A stretch of DNA of 64,000 nucleotides from Monocercomonoides exilis (taxonomy: Eukaryota; Preaxostyla; Oxymonadida; Polymastigidae), in assembly GCA_001643675.2 (NCBI GenBank), contig LSRY02000040.1:338001-402000 (forward strand), written 5' to 3'. The position numbers and the translations under genes were made by a program. Below are positions 35,316 through 47,352 of this stretch, piece by piece; position 1 is the first letter of the stretch; every line of letters starts with the position of its first letter. The notes beneath the pieces were generated by a model, which was given only the letters and a program-made list of their open reading frames with translations, had not been told where the DNA came from and did no database searches.

Positions 35316-38300
35316 TTACATCCTGTAGCAAACAGCTTTCTTGCTTAGCAGAATTCCTTTCTGGAGATCAAGTTGATCTTCGCTTAAATCTTCCCAATCC
35401 TGGCTTTCTGAAAAGCAGTTGAGTCCATTTGAAGATTCTTCTTCTTCTTTCTCCTCATTCTCCTCTTCTTTCTTCATCATCTTCTTTTCTTTCACTCTTT
35501 TCAGTGATACAAACTCGCATGTCGATCCAGAATGATACAAATGCACACCCACGCGCACAGAGGGTGGGATGTCTGTAACAAAAAGCGGCTGCTCCAATCC
35601 GTTGATGAACAGTTTAGCTTCTCTTGGCTTTGAAGACAGGTTGATAAGCAGAGAAAGCAATGCACTGTTGTCTGCAGAGATGTTCCCGCTGGTATCTGTA
35701 CCATTGCACCACACAACACCACTAATTGAGCGGAAAAGAAATGTTTGAATATTTTCACATTCAGAACATAATCACAACGGCAAATATTCAAATATTCAAA
35801 TTTGAATGAAAACACATTGGAATATTTGAAAATGAAAAAGGTTGTGTTTGTTATTGAATATCATGAAAGCGTGAAATATATGAAGATATATAGCACGTAA
35901 AGGGACAAATGAAGATGGAAAGCATATAAAAGTTAGAATGATTATTTTGAGCGACAAATGTGTTTTCAGCATTTTTTTTAAAGGAAAACAATTGTAATTG
36001 GAAATATAAATCAAAAGATAATAAATTGAAAAAAATGAATATGTCAAACCTTTTCAGAGCAAACGATATTGCAACTATTGAAATAAATGATAAATTGAAG
36101 TTAAGTTTGCATCATCACAATATTATCAGCAGAAATTTCAATTGAACATTTTGCAGAATTCAGACAAGGAGTAAATACACACAAGAAATTGAATGAAAAT
36201 TCGTAATGGATAAGTTAGAATGAATTAAGTTGTTGAATGTTGTTCCAATCAAAGTCACATCAAAATCAAAGAAAAAAGATTGAATGGCAATAAAACAAAA
36301 AACAGTGAGAAATGAAAGAAATTGAAAAATAAAATTATTAAATGATAATCAAAACAAAAGAAAGAAAACACACGATGGTCAAATCGGATATCTGATCTTG
36401 GAACAACCTTATATTGCGATGGGACAATACATAAATCTGTTGGAAGAGAAATTTTAGGAGAAAATATTTTTATTAGATAATTATAATTTCCAAGAATAAA
36501 TAAGTAAATAAGAAAATAATAAGATAATTAAAAAAAATTAAAAAAAAAAAATAAATAAATAAAAATGATTAAAAATAACGAAAAAATTTCGAAAAATTAA
36601 AAATGAAATAATCAAGTTGAATTGAAAAAAATCAAATAAACAGATAAAAAAACAATCTCCTTCCCTTCTCTCCTTTTTCTGCACACATTTGAGATCTTCA
36701 TGAGATGAATTCGAAGCCACTCTCACGTTCCACCTCCATTTCCCTTCGTCCAGCACCTCCCCCACAAAGCAACTGACATGCCCTGTTTTGAGCACTTTCA
36801 AAGAGAGAGAAGAGAGAGAAAGAGAAGAAGAGAGGGAAGAATGTGCTTCCCAGGAAGGATAGAAGAACTCGTCGCGGAGAGGAAGAGGAGGAGGAGGAAG
36901 AGAGAAGGAGAGCGAACGAAGAGAAAGATGAGAGGAAAAGGATGATGAAAAGGGGGAAGAAGTTGCTATTGATGAAGATGAAGATGAAGAAGAAGAAGAA
37001 GACGTTGATAAATTATTTCTTTTTGTTTGGTTAAAAAGAGGAGTAAATGATGTACATAAAGATGGAATTTGTGTGGAAGAAGAATGTGATGAAGAAGAAG
37101 ACAATGATGAAATACATATTGGAGAAGAAGAAGAAGAAGAAGAAGAAGAAGAAGGGGAAGAAGAAGATGATGATGATGAAATGGGAATAAGTGGATTTCT
37201 CTCAACAGAATCAGCTGAATCAGTTAATTTACAGGAGAAAGGAATAACATCTGAAGAAGAAGAAGAAGAAGAAGAAGAAGATGGTGGTGGTGGTGGTGAT
37301 GATGATGATGAAATTTGAAGAGGAGAATGCATATTTGTTGATACATGGATATTTTTTGAGTGCTGAAGAGGAGAAGATGACGTGTTGCTTCGCGAGCGAT
37401 GAGAAAAAGAAGCAGAACGCGCAGAAATGAACGAGGGAGGAGGAGGAGAAGAGGAGAGGAGAGGAATTGGAGAAGAAGAAGAAGATGATGATGATGAGAA
37501 AGAAGAAGTTGTATCTGTTGATATCAAATTCTGTTTTTCTGTCAAAACACATTTTTTATGAAGTTCTTCGCTTGTATCTAACATGTCAGCATTTTGCTCA
37601 ACAACAACATTTATTCTTCCATCTTCTTCTCTTCCTCTTCCTCTTTCTCTTTCTTCTCCTTCTCTTTCTCCTCCTCCTCCATCTTTTCTTTTTTCTTCTT
37701 CTTCTCTTCCTTCTCCTTCTCTTCCCCCCATCAACATCTTCATCTCCTCCACTTCATATCGCAGTTGATAGTTTTCTCTCCCCATCCCATCCACTTCCGC
37801 TGCCAATCTTCTGTTCTCTTCCCAAAACTTCTTCTTCTCTTCCTCCAATTTCTTGTTTCTCCTCTCTGAATCTCTCAACATCTTCTTCATCTTCATCCAT
37901 TTTATGTCTTTCTCTTCAATAAGCTCAAGAAGGCTTCGACATCCTTCGCACAAAATACGAGAAAAATCACTTTTATGAAGATATAACACACTTTCTTTCA
38001 CTTTTTCTCTCTCTTTTACTCCTTCTTTTTCTCCTTCTTTTTCTTTTTCTTTTTCTCCAGCACTTTCTTTATCTTTATCTTCTTTCTCTTTCTTCAGCAA
38101 TTGAGCATTTTCTTCATCTTTTCTGATTATTTTCTCATTTTCTCTTTCTTTTTCTTTTTCTTTTTCTCTTTCTCTTTCCTTCTTTTCCTTCTTTATCTCT
38201 TCTTTTTCTCGTTTTTCTTCTTCCAATTTGAGTTTCACTATCTTTTTCACTTCTTCAATTGACATCAATTCTTCATTCATTTGTTTCTTTTCTTCAGAAA

Positions 38301-40623
38301 AAGAAGAAGAAGAAGAAGAAGAAGAAGAAGAAGAAGAAATAACATATTTTCTTTCTTTCTTTTTCCCCATTCCATAAGGTTCACAAATACCCTCTTTTTG
38401 TTTCTGTTTAAACTTTTCTTCCTTTTCTTCCTTTTCTTCTTTCTCTTCTTCATTTTTTCGTATTTTTTGTATTTTTCTATTTTTTTGAGCTTCTTCCAGT
38501 CGAAGTGCCATCAATTGGGCAGAAGAAATAAAATTCCTGTTGAACGAAAAAGGAGAAAGAGAAGAAGAAGGCAAAGCTGAAGAAGACGACAGAGAACGAT
38601 TTCTTGTTTGAATGCGAAGGAGATTGGAGGAAGAAGAAAAGGGAGGTTGTGTCTGAAGAGGAGGGGGAGGAAGAGGAGGAACAAGAGAAGAAGAAGAAGA
38701 AGAAGAAGAAGAAGAAGAAGAAGAAGAAGAAGAAGAAGAAGAAGAAGAAGAAGAAGATGATGATGATGATGATGATAATGGCTGTTCGATTGCAAGATTT
38801 TGAGGAGGCAAAGAAAGAGGAGAAGAGAAGGGATTAATCTGAACAGAAGAAAGTGGACGAGTGGAAGAGGAAGAAGAAGAAGAAGAAGAAGATGTTGTTG
38901 TTGTTGTTGTTAATTGAGAAGGAGAAGAAGAAGAAGAAGAAGATGGAGTTGAAGAGGAACATGGAATTTGAGTGTCAACTGTGTTGCTAAGAGAATTTTC
39001 TATTTCTTCAGTTTTGTTTTTCTCATCGGTCAAAAAAGATGTTGATTGAAATTCGATTTCTTCTTTTTTCTCTTCAATTGCATCATCGTCATTGCTTTCT
39101 TCTTCTTCCAATTCATCAAGCGAAGATGACAGTGCCAAAGGGGAAGAAGTCTTAACTGAGCACATTAAGCGATCAACAGGAGTCAATTGCGATGTCACTG
39201 AACAAGAAGAAGAAGAAGAAGAAGAAGAAGAAGAAGAAGAAGAAGAAGAAGAAGAAGAAGAAGAAGAAGAAGAAGAAGAAATAGAAGAAGAGGAGGAAGA
39301 AATGAGAAAATTAGAAGAAGTTTGTGTATCGTTGCAATTCACAAAAGAAGGACATAAAAAAAGATTTTCTGATAATTGTGGTTGTGATTGCGATTGTGAA
39401 GATTCAAATGATTGAGAAGAAATTGATGTGTGAAAAACTGAATTTGAAGCAGATGAAGGAGAAGATGGTTTTTCTGCTAAAAACGATACAACAGATCCAT
39501 CTGAAACGCCTTTTGGTGTATTGGCTTTGGGGTATAATGGAACAGTTATTTCTTGTGAACGAAAATAAGAAGATCGTGGTGGTGGTGGCGTCGGCGGTGG
39601 AGGAGGAGGAGGAGATGATGATGGTGAATGCAAATTTGAAGAGCGCTGCATAGAGCTTTCTGAAAATGATGGGAGAGACGAAGATCGCTCGTGACAAATA
39701 TTTGAATAAGTTCGATTATGGACGTCACATCCAAAAGTATTCAGAGTTGATGAAGGAATTTGCTCATTTGTTCTTAAATTTTTTGAATTTTCAATTGAAA
39801 GATTATATTCAATGCCAAAAGATTTGCAATCATCAGGTAATTCGGAAAACTCGAACTGTTGAGAAGAAAACGATTGAGAACGGAACGGTGATATTTTTGA
39901 GCAACACGTTTTTGATCTACATTGATGATCGCTAAATGTTGATGAGTTCGGTAAATGAATAAATGGATTTGTTTCAGTTGATGTGACAGTGGAACCTTTT
40001 GGACCTATAACAGTTGGAAATTGAGTTAAAAAGCGCGGAGAATCGATTTTGTTAATATTGAATTGTGATTGTGAAAGTGAATCAGACGAACACAAATTTT
40101 CATGTTGATGCGTTAAATTCCTTGTGGAAGTTAAATCAATTGGATAATCTTTGTTAGTAATGTCTCTGAATGTGAATTTTCTATTTTTATTGAATTCTTC
40201 TGTTAATTGCGAAAGTGGATCAAATAACGTGACTTCTTCTAATATGGAATTAAACTTTGAATGTAATTTTCCCCCATTGTTTGGTGCTATTTCTTTTTCC
40301 CTTTGTTCAACAGTTCTTCCACCTTTTATATTTTTTATTGTCATAATATGGTTCATCAATAACAAAAGAGAGAGAATAATTTGAAAAATCTTTGTTTCTT
40401 CTGAAAAAAAATAAAGTGAATGTTTGTTCATTCTTTGTTCCTCCTTTTCATAACTATTTTCGAAATTCAACAAAAATTCAAATGCATTAAATAAACTTAC
40501 CAATTGGAAAATGATCAAAGTGATGAGACAATTTTTAAAATTGAAAAATATACTTTTTCTTTTCCTTGGGTGATGTGGTGATTTCTGATGTGCGTTTTTC
40601 GATTTTTGACGGAGGAAATGCAA
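35316..40623 (-). CDS. Ser-rich, coiled-coil protein with C-terminal SPRY-like domain
   Basis: A first exon of about 1300 codons runs from ATG 40623 to about 36690. It starts with a basic segment and a possible membrane-like helix, which may be partly intron (a GTAAGT donor lies at about 40502). Ser-runs, Pro-rich tracts and a strongly charged Lys/Glu coiled coil (about residues 700-1000) follow. Its end, TGHVSCFVGEVLDEGKWRW, begins a SPRY-like fold. The rest of the fold appears in separated downstream exons: about 36375-36440 (LCIVPSQYKVVPRSDIRFDH, donor GTGTGT) and 35316-35724 (AKLFINGLEQPLFVTDIPPS, STCEFVSLKRV), the latter followed by an acidic tail. Spliced together these form one gene of at least three exons. 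The function is unknown; SPRY domains bind partner proteins. The stop after 35316 is uncertain because TAA is probably sense. Confidence 0.7.
38690..38770. repeat. (GAA)n microsatellite in the SPRY gene
   Basis: Pure GAA/GAT triplets on the plus strand encode a Ser run in the minus-strand gene. Similar tracts at 37120-37160, 38298-38340, 39200-39290 and 37620-37740 also fall in this gene. Confidence 0.9.
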
Positions 40624-41182
40624 ATTTTCACTTCACAGGAAATAATCATTGAATCATTAAAGTGATAATTTTCATATTTTCATTTTTTTAAAAACACTGT
40701 TTATTATTTTAAATGGCTTATTTTTTTTTGAAAAGTGACATCAGATCAAAAATCTGACCTATGGAAGTTAAAAAATAATCATTCCGTTTCCATTATTCTC
40801 ATGAAAAACCAAACTTTCACCACAATGTTTGATGGTTCATTGCGGACTTCTTTATAAAAATAAAATTCAAAATTAAAAAAATTTGTTTTTCAAAGAAAAA
40901 GTGTTTCACTTGATTGAACCTTTTTGCAATTATTGACATATGAAATGTCCAAGGTGGGTTTTGATTCTATTTCCTGATAAACTTGATTTTCAATGTTAAA
41001 TATAATTTTCATTTGAATAGAATTTTTCTTTTGCAATATGAACATGAACTTTACAGAAATGCGAAAATTGAACACACATATTCTATGCATCTGAAATTAT
41101 GATAAATTAAGTGGTTTCCATAAAATTTTGACAAAAATATTTTATTTTTTATTTATTATTAAATAATGTTTTTTTAATTGAA
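40624..41182. other. Intergenic region between two minus-strand genes
   Basis: AT-rich, no feature recognised. It should contain the promoter of the SPRY gene and the 3' end of the gene at 41183. Confidence 0.5.
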
Positions 41183-42671
41183 TCATTAACAGTTGATAAC
41201 CAACATTTGCGTTTTCAATTTCATTGTAGACAAATATCTGAATTCAAGAGCAATATCAGGATATTGAAGCACAAGTTCAGAGAAAGGAGGATCGATAGCG
41301 TTATCAGAAGGTGAAGGAAATAAAGTGAAAGTTAAAGGAGGACATTCCGATGAGTGCCTTTGCTCAGCGACAAATGGTCTTGGGGAAGGAATCTTTCTTC
41401 GATTGATGAAAGAAAATACAAATTTCCTGATCTCCACTTCCTTTGGAACAAATACAGCCAAGTGGGGAAGAGATATCTTCGCCTTATCACCAAATCTGGA
41501 AATGACTGCAAAATCAAAAAAGATCTTGTATGTTACGGCATCGTCAGACACTGCTGACAAGGTGAGAGGATATGAGAATGGAAACAACAGTTTGGCTATC
41601 CCTCTGTGCATCTATCTCTTCAACCCAGAAGAAATCTTTGCGAGCAATTCTGAGGCATCCAATCATTCGCACTGTGGAATAGCTGAATTCCCTTGTTTGA
41701 CGATGAAGCACTCACTCACAAGACAAGCAGGAACAAAGAAAGTGGCTTTGAGTGGAATGATTATAATGAGTGACGAATTGGTTTTTGCTGATCGAAAGCA
41801 TGAAATTCGAAGAAATGTTGAACAAAGTGGTTTGATAGTCTCCGATGCAAGTTTCACATCAAATTTTGAGAGATAATTAAAGCAAATGATAAAAAAGTTT
41901 TATCAAAAATTATCTTCTCTCTTTTATCATTATCATTATTATTATTATTATCTTCTTCTTCTTCTTCTTCTTCTACATCTTCGTCTTTATCATCTCATTC
42001 ATCACCATCGAAATCAAAGCAAACAAAACAATCTTCTTCTGCATCGTATACTTCCCCTTCCTCCAATTTTTTCTCTATCGTTTTTTCTTCTGCTTCTTCT
42101 TCTTCTTCGTCTTCGTCTTCGTCTTCGTCTCATCTATCTTCTTCTTCTATTTCTCCTTCTCCTTCTCCTTCTTTCTTTTCAACAACTTCCTCCTTCACAC
42201 TCACAAGTGGCACTGTTATTGCGACCATGTTCTGAAAAGAAGAATTACCCTTTTTCAGATTATCTTTATCTCCATCTCCACGCTAGCCTGTCACACACAA
42301 ACGTCTGTTTGCTTTTCTGCAAACGTAGATGCCACAAAATAATTAGCTTGTTTAACGCATGAACAGTCTCAAAAAAAAAAACAACTCTCATACACTCAAA
42401 TGCATCGCTACCCGCTTTATTTCTTTGACACCCAAACAGATACAGCGAATAAACCAGGAAGAAATGGTTTTGCACACTTTGAGCATAAAGAAAAGAGCCA
42501 CGCGTTGAAATTTGTTCTCTCGGAGTTCCTTCGTTAACTCTTCTTGCTGGAACGTCGCAACTTGTGTAGTCTCTACCTAATTTACGCACAAAGCAGAATT
42601 AGCAGAAGCGGATTCATATACAGACACAGAAGCACAAGTAGCTGCATCAGAAGAAGAAAAAGAAGAAAAAG

Positions 42672-42703
<32 letters not shown>

Positions 42704-44890
42704 GAGGGGGAAGAGGAAGAGAAAGAAGAAGAAAATAAAGAAAAAGAATAGAAAGAAGAAACAAAGTTATCTAGCACATTCTCTGCTTCCATCTTCAATG
42801 CCATGGGAATTCCAAACGAAACAACCACTGAGAAAGCATCGTCAGTTAAAAATGGTGAACGAAGCATCAATTCCGCATTCCCCTATCGTTTGGACACATC
42901 CGATTGTCTTCTTTGAATAAACAACTCTTTGATATCGAACCTCTTGTCAAACTTTTTGAAAGAATCGGCCTCCGATCCTTCTGCGCCTCTGCCTCCATTC
43001 ACTCACCCAGTCAAGTCAGCTGTGTATACGCATCAGACGCCCCATCAAACACACCCTCAAATGCATGCACTAAAAGCATCTCTGAACGATTGCTCGGCAT
43101 CTCCTTTTCATAACCTGCTTCAACTCCTTCTCTGCTCTGCCGTGCATCTTCAATTCCCTTCTCCGATATGAATTTCACCTTCACCGAATCATCTGTACTC
43201 CATCACAACAGACGCTGTCACTCCACAGCACAGTAGCCGCGATTTCATTACAATGTGCTCATTCGCAAGGTGGATCAGCTTATCCTGGCTGATAAAGATA
43301 CCACACACAAACTCGTACTCCTCTGCTTTGCGCTGGAACTATTCAACAAGGCCGTTAAACATAACCGCCAAGTCTTCCACAATCGCCTGCTTCATCCCTG
43401 CTTCACTCTATGTCCCATGCTGCATGAGTATCTCGCACAGCCTTAGAGTCAGATTTCTCTTCGGCTTTGTTCCTCAGCTGTATCTCCATCATTTCACCTG
43501 CATCTTAGCACAGCTTCATGACAGCGGCATGTTCAGCTAACTCAGCACATCAAAAGTCTACACGTCTGCAATGCGCGCACTCATCATTCGCTGATTGGTC
43601 AAGGTACTGCTCATCAGCGCTCGACCAGACAGAACAACTTCGTCGCTCCGTTCTTCAAAGTGTACTCAATCATTCCTCCCTTTTCCTCCCTCTTCCTCCT
43701 CTTCTTTCTCTTCTTCTTCTTATCATTCCTCATAAATCAAACGGCTTTCCCCACCTTTCTTCATGGGATATATCTTATTCCTCAATTATTGTCAAATGAT
43801 CAACTGATATTTCAACCTGTTCCAAACACTTCCTTCACTTCCATCTGAAATTGCTCCAAAAGACATATCTGTTGCTTCTTCTTCTGATGCTCTTCTGTTC
43901 TCCTGTTGAATGCCATCAGATGGAGAAGAACTGCACACTTCAGATTTCATTGGATGCTGCTTGCTTACACACACCTCAGTATCAGCCTTCACAAACCTCA
44001 ACCTACTCAGCCCAAGCGTCTCCACATTCAACTGCGCCATCACTTCTTCCGGCTTCCCCTGGTTCTTTTTGACTCTCTCCACAAACTCTCTGTGCGCTGC
44101 CGGATACCCGCCTTTCACTTCATTCACATCACCTTCCTCTGCCTCTTCCCGCTCCTCCAGCACCACCAGCACAATCTCCTCAGGCAACAGAACCACATCC
44201 TCCATCCTCAGCCCCGCTGCCGACAGCCCCTTCTCCACAATCTCCCCCACTTCACGCGCTGCAACCCCTCACGCCATCACTTCATAAACCAGTTCACCAC
44301 CAAATATTTCAACTGAGAAGATTACGATACCTGCCCCAACGGGTGAAACAGATCGTTGATAACTGTTACTCATTCACATCTTCAACCGATATGATCCGCT
44401 TGCTCCCAGACTTCTTTCTCACAGACACTGCTTGCGAAGGAAGCGACGTAAACAGCGCGACCAGCGGAACAGAAAGCATTGCCGAAAGCGCCACATCGTA
44501 GAAACACACAACACTCCCATGCAGCACAGCCCGCCGCGCCACAACATATCCCTTGAAGCGTCTGCAGCACCCGCGGCGATAGCAGCAGCTGCAGCGACAG
44601 CGGCATGTGCCGCCCATACACCCCAGCCGCCTCTGGCACCACAATCCGCAGCCACCTCTCGATATCGTCCATCACTCAGGTCGATGTGTATGACGCTGCC
44701 ACAGCCGACGCATCTGAAGGGTCAATCGCAGGTGCTGAAGAAGAAGAAGATAGCTTATCATCTCCTGTCACTTTCTTCTCTTCGCTTCTCCGCCTCTGGA
44801 ATGGAGAAGCAGACTGGCGTCCTTATCCAATTGAAAAAGATGAGGAAGACGAAGGTGCAATTCGAAGTCATAATTGCAGCAATGCATTAA
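41183..44890 (-). CDS. Multi-exon host gene, function unknown
   Basis: Several minus-strand blocks have convincing protein character and natural codon use: about 44888-44770 (DFELHLRLPHLFQLDKDASL, GT donor), 44560-44310 (YDVALSAMLSVPLVALFTSL, crossing TAA), 44260-43800 (VERVKKNQGKPEEVMAQLNV), 43540-43440 (AAVMKLCQDAGEMMEIQLRN), 43390-43190 (NGLVE-TAG-FQRKAEEYEF, KLIHLANEHIVMKSRLL), 42870-42420 (a Ser run, then TAG, QVATFQQEELTKELRENKFQ) and 41860-41183 (SSGLKR-TAG-MHRG, DIALEFRYLSTMKLKTQML, TGA). TAA/TAG occur inside good blocks. TGA codons between blocks fall in plausible GT..AG introns, e.g. GTGAGT..AAAG near 41712-41632. It is GC-richer than its surroundings. No family is recognised, and exon edges are approximate. 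Confidence 0.55.
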
Positions 44891-44944
44891 AAACACAAGT
44901 CTTGATTCAGTTTCCAAAGAAGAAAGTGTTATAAGGTGAAAAAA

Positions 44945-45690
44945 CAAATTGTTAACATACAATGAAGAACTGAACACATTTTATTTTTGAATTGTATTGA
45001 AATAAAATGTGATAGCTGAGGAATGAAAAGATTTAAAAGAAAACGAAAGAATCAAAGAACACTATTCATTATTAAACAATAAAAATGTAAAACATGTTTT
45101 TTTTTTTTGAACTTTTCATGATTACGCTTTTCTGTGTTTAATTTGTAGAAATGCCTCTTTATTTTATTAAAACATTTATTTGTTCTTAATGAGAACAACT
45201 GTTTGAATGGTTTTCTATTGTTGTGCATTTTGTTTTGATGTATTTCTGCTTTTTATCACTTTCTAAAAAAATAATATTGGAAGATAGATATTTATATCTA
45301 ATTTACTAATAGCAAAAAGAAATGTTAAAATATTGCTATTTCTCAAAATATAAAGACGTGAATTGAAACGAATGAAATGAAAACGAAGAAATATTAACAC
45401 ATTATTTATTTAATTTTAATATCTCGAAAGCAGTAGATTACAGAAGTGTATTCTATTAAATAATAAGTTTTCTATATGTTATCATCAAATTTATGAAACG
45501 TTTCTCAGTGATAAGGGTAATATATAGCAATAGATAATATTATTTAAACAATAATGGGAACGGAATGATCAACATTTTTTGATCATTTTAGATCTCTTTT
45601 TCAGATCAGTTAAACGATTGCGACTTTTCAAAAAGAATGACTCATATATCAAACAACAATGGTGACAGAATGATCAAAATATTCTGATTG
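44945..45690. other. Intergenic DNA with a possible MITE end
   Basis: Mostly featureless and AT-rich. Near 45620-45645, GCGACTTTTCAAAAAGAATG with ACTCATAT resembles the right end of MITE family X, but no matching left end was found. Confidence 0.4.
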
Positions 45691-45797
45691 TTAGTGGTCT
45701 TTTGTGAAGACAAAATTAAAGGCATAGAAGTTTTCAAAAAAAAAAAAGACTTGTCGTTGATTGGGCATATTTCGTGTCTCCTCTTCCATTAATATTG

Positions 45798-47090
45798 CTA
45801 GGCTCTTGTTGCTTCTCTCTCTGTTCGTGTGCAAATATTTCTTGATTTCTTGACAGTTGCAGGGGAACATGATCGCATCGATTCCTCTTCCTGATCCATG
45901 CAAATATTTTCCTTATTATGCAGTTTATCTTCAACTTCTTTGACTTCTTCATTTTCCTTATTGATATCCATCTCCTCTCCAACGGTCCGCGATGATTGCG
46001 ACTCTTCGATGTACACGTCAATGCTCTGTTCTGTGAGAGAGGGAAGCAGTTGTGTTGGAATGGAACAATTTGTCTGAAAAGATAGTTGCGGGGAATTGAA
46101 AGTTTGTGGTTGCGCCAGCGATAATCCAATTGAGTTTGAAGATTGCAGGCTTTGAAAATACTGAAAGGAAGGCTGAAGATTAAAGATCTGAGGTTGTTGT
46201 TGAGTTGGCACGATGATATTATGTTGAACAGGAGATATGTCAATTGCAGATTGGCTCAACGTCTGGATGTTTGCGGAAGCAGATCCTTGAGCTATTTGTG
46301 CACTCCAAGGTTGTATTTGAGATCCTGTTTGTGGGAATGGTTGGTGTACTGTCAGAACCTGGGCCATCACTTGAGCAGTGTTTGTTTTGAAGAAAGAATC
46401 AGTTGGTGTGTGAGCTGTGGGTGACAATCTTGCAAAGTTTGTAACCATTACCTCCGGAACTCCACCGCAACGAGAGCAGACAAAGCCGCATGCTTTATAG
46501 TGTAAGGCCGAAACGAGGGGTTGATTCCTGCCTGCTTCATTGCCTCCTTTGCGAGTTTACGAATTCCATCCTTGGACATTTTTGATCAGGTTCTCGTGTT
46601 TATTATGAACGTGTATCTTCCTGGATACAAAACTTTAATTTTGTTCCAAAGTTCCAATGTTGCACGCACTGGGTATATATTTGACAGGATCTCCATCAGT
46701 TTGGGGACTGTGATGAACGATCTTGCGAGTCTTGTTTTCAATTGGACTGAAAGATGAATTACATTCTCAGAGATTATCGAATCGTTTATTGAAATGCTCG
46801 CTTGTTCTGAAAACCTGCATGCAGTGAATAACATACACAGAGTTATAGATTTCAATGTCAGAGAGTTCCCGCTCAAAGTCCCGTTTGAGCACAGAGTTCG
46901 GAGATAATTGAAAAGGACCTGTGGATCCCAAATTTCCTCGTACGGAACTCTTTTCTTTTCTTTTCTCATGATAAAGCGAAAGAATGTCTTTATTTTTGGC
47001 TCTGTTCCTAAATCGAAAGAGAAAGCACTTCTAGTGAATTGCTACACTGTAGTCCTTGTTTGCTTTAAGCACTGAGAGTGATAATCTTTA
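45798..47090 (-). pseudogene. Tyrosine recombinase fragment, same family as element 2
   Basis: Reading starts near 47090 (CLKQTRTTV-TAG-QFTRSAFS), passes KKRVPYEEIWDPQVLFNYLR and LKSITLCMLFTACRFSEQAS (Arg I), then crosses a TGA (NTRT-TGA-SKMSKDGIRK) to KEAMKQAGINPSFRPYTIKH (Lys at the Arg II position). A shift leads to NFARLSPTAHTPTDSFFK, where the catalytic Tyr is Phe. A long Gln/Ser-rich and acidic tail follows to about 45798. No RT or Gag is adjacent, so it is a truncated DIRS-like copy or a Crypton-like solo recombinase. The missing Tyr predicts inactivity. Confidence 0.7.
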
Positions 47091-47352
47091 TTGTCACTTC
47101 AAACGAAAGTCTTCAAGTGTTTTCTTTCCCAAATCAATGAATCTGATGGTTATTCTTTCAAATCCTTTTTGATCGAAGTTTTTGCGTATTAAAAAATCCA
47201 AATACATTTATTGTTAATAAAAAATTTGCAACAGCATACTTTATATGTGGGAAAATATTAGACTTCGAACTTTTTCATTGGAAATAATGCTCTTTTAATA
47301 AGCTTTTTATGATCAATAAATCGAAATTAATTACAACCATTTTCAGAAACTA

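Noticed and set aside
36843-39935. Plus-strand Glu- or Lys-rich frames opposite the SPRY gene
   Set aside because: They are antisense shadows of Ser runs in the long minus-strand exon.
41325-41876. 183-codon plus-strand frame
   Set aside because: The minus strand reads a better protein through a TAG with a natural C-terminus and TGA stop. Downstream plus-strand continuation becomes poly-Leu.
44251-44285. 18-23 nt mini-introns around in-frame TGA codons
   Set aside because: Removing them breaks the reading frame; longer introns of about 50-80 nt fit better elsewhere in the same gene.
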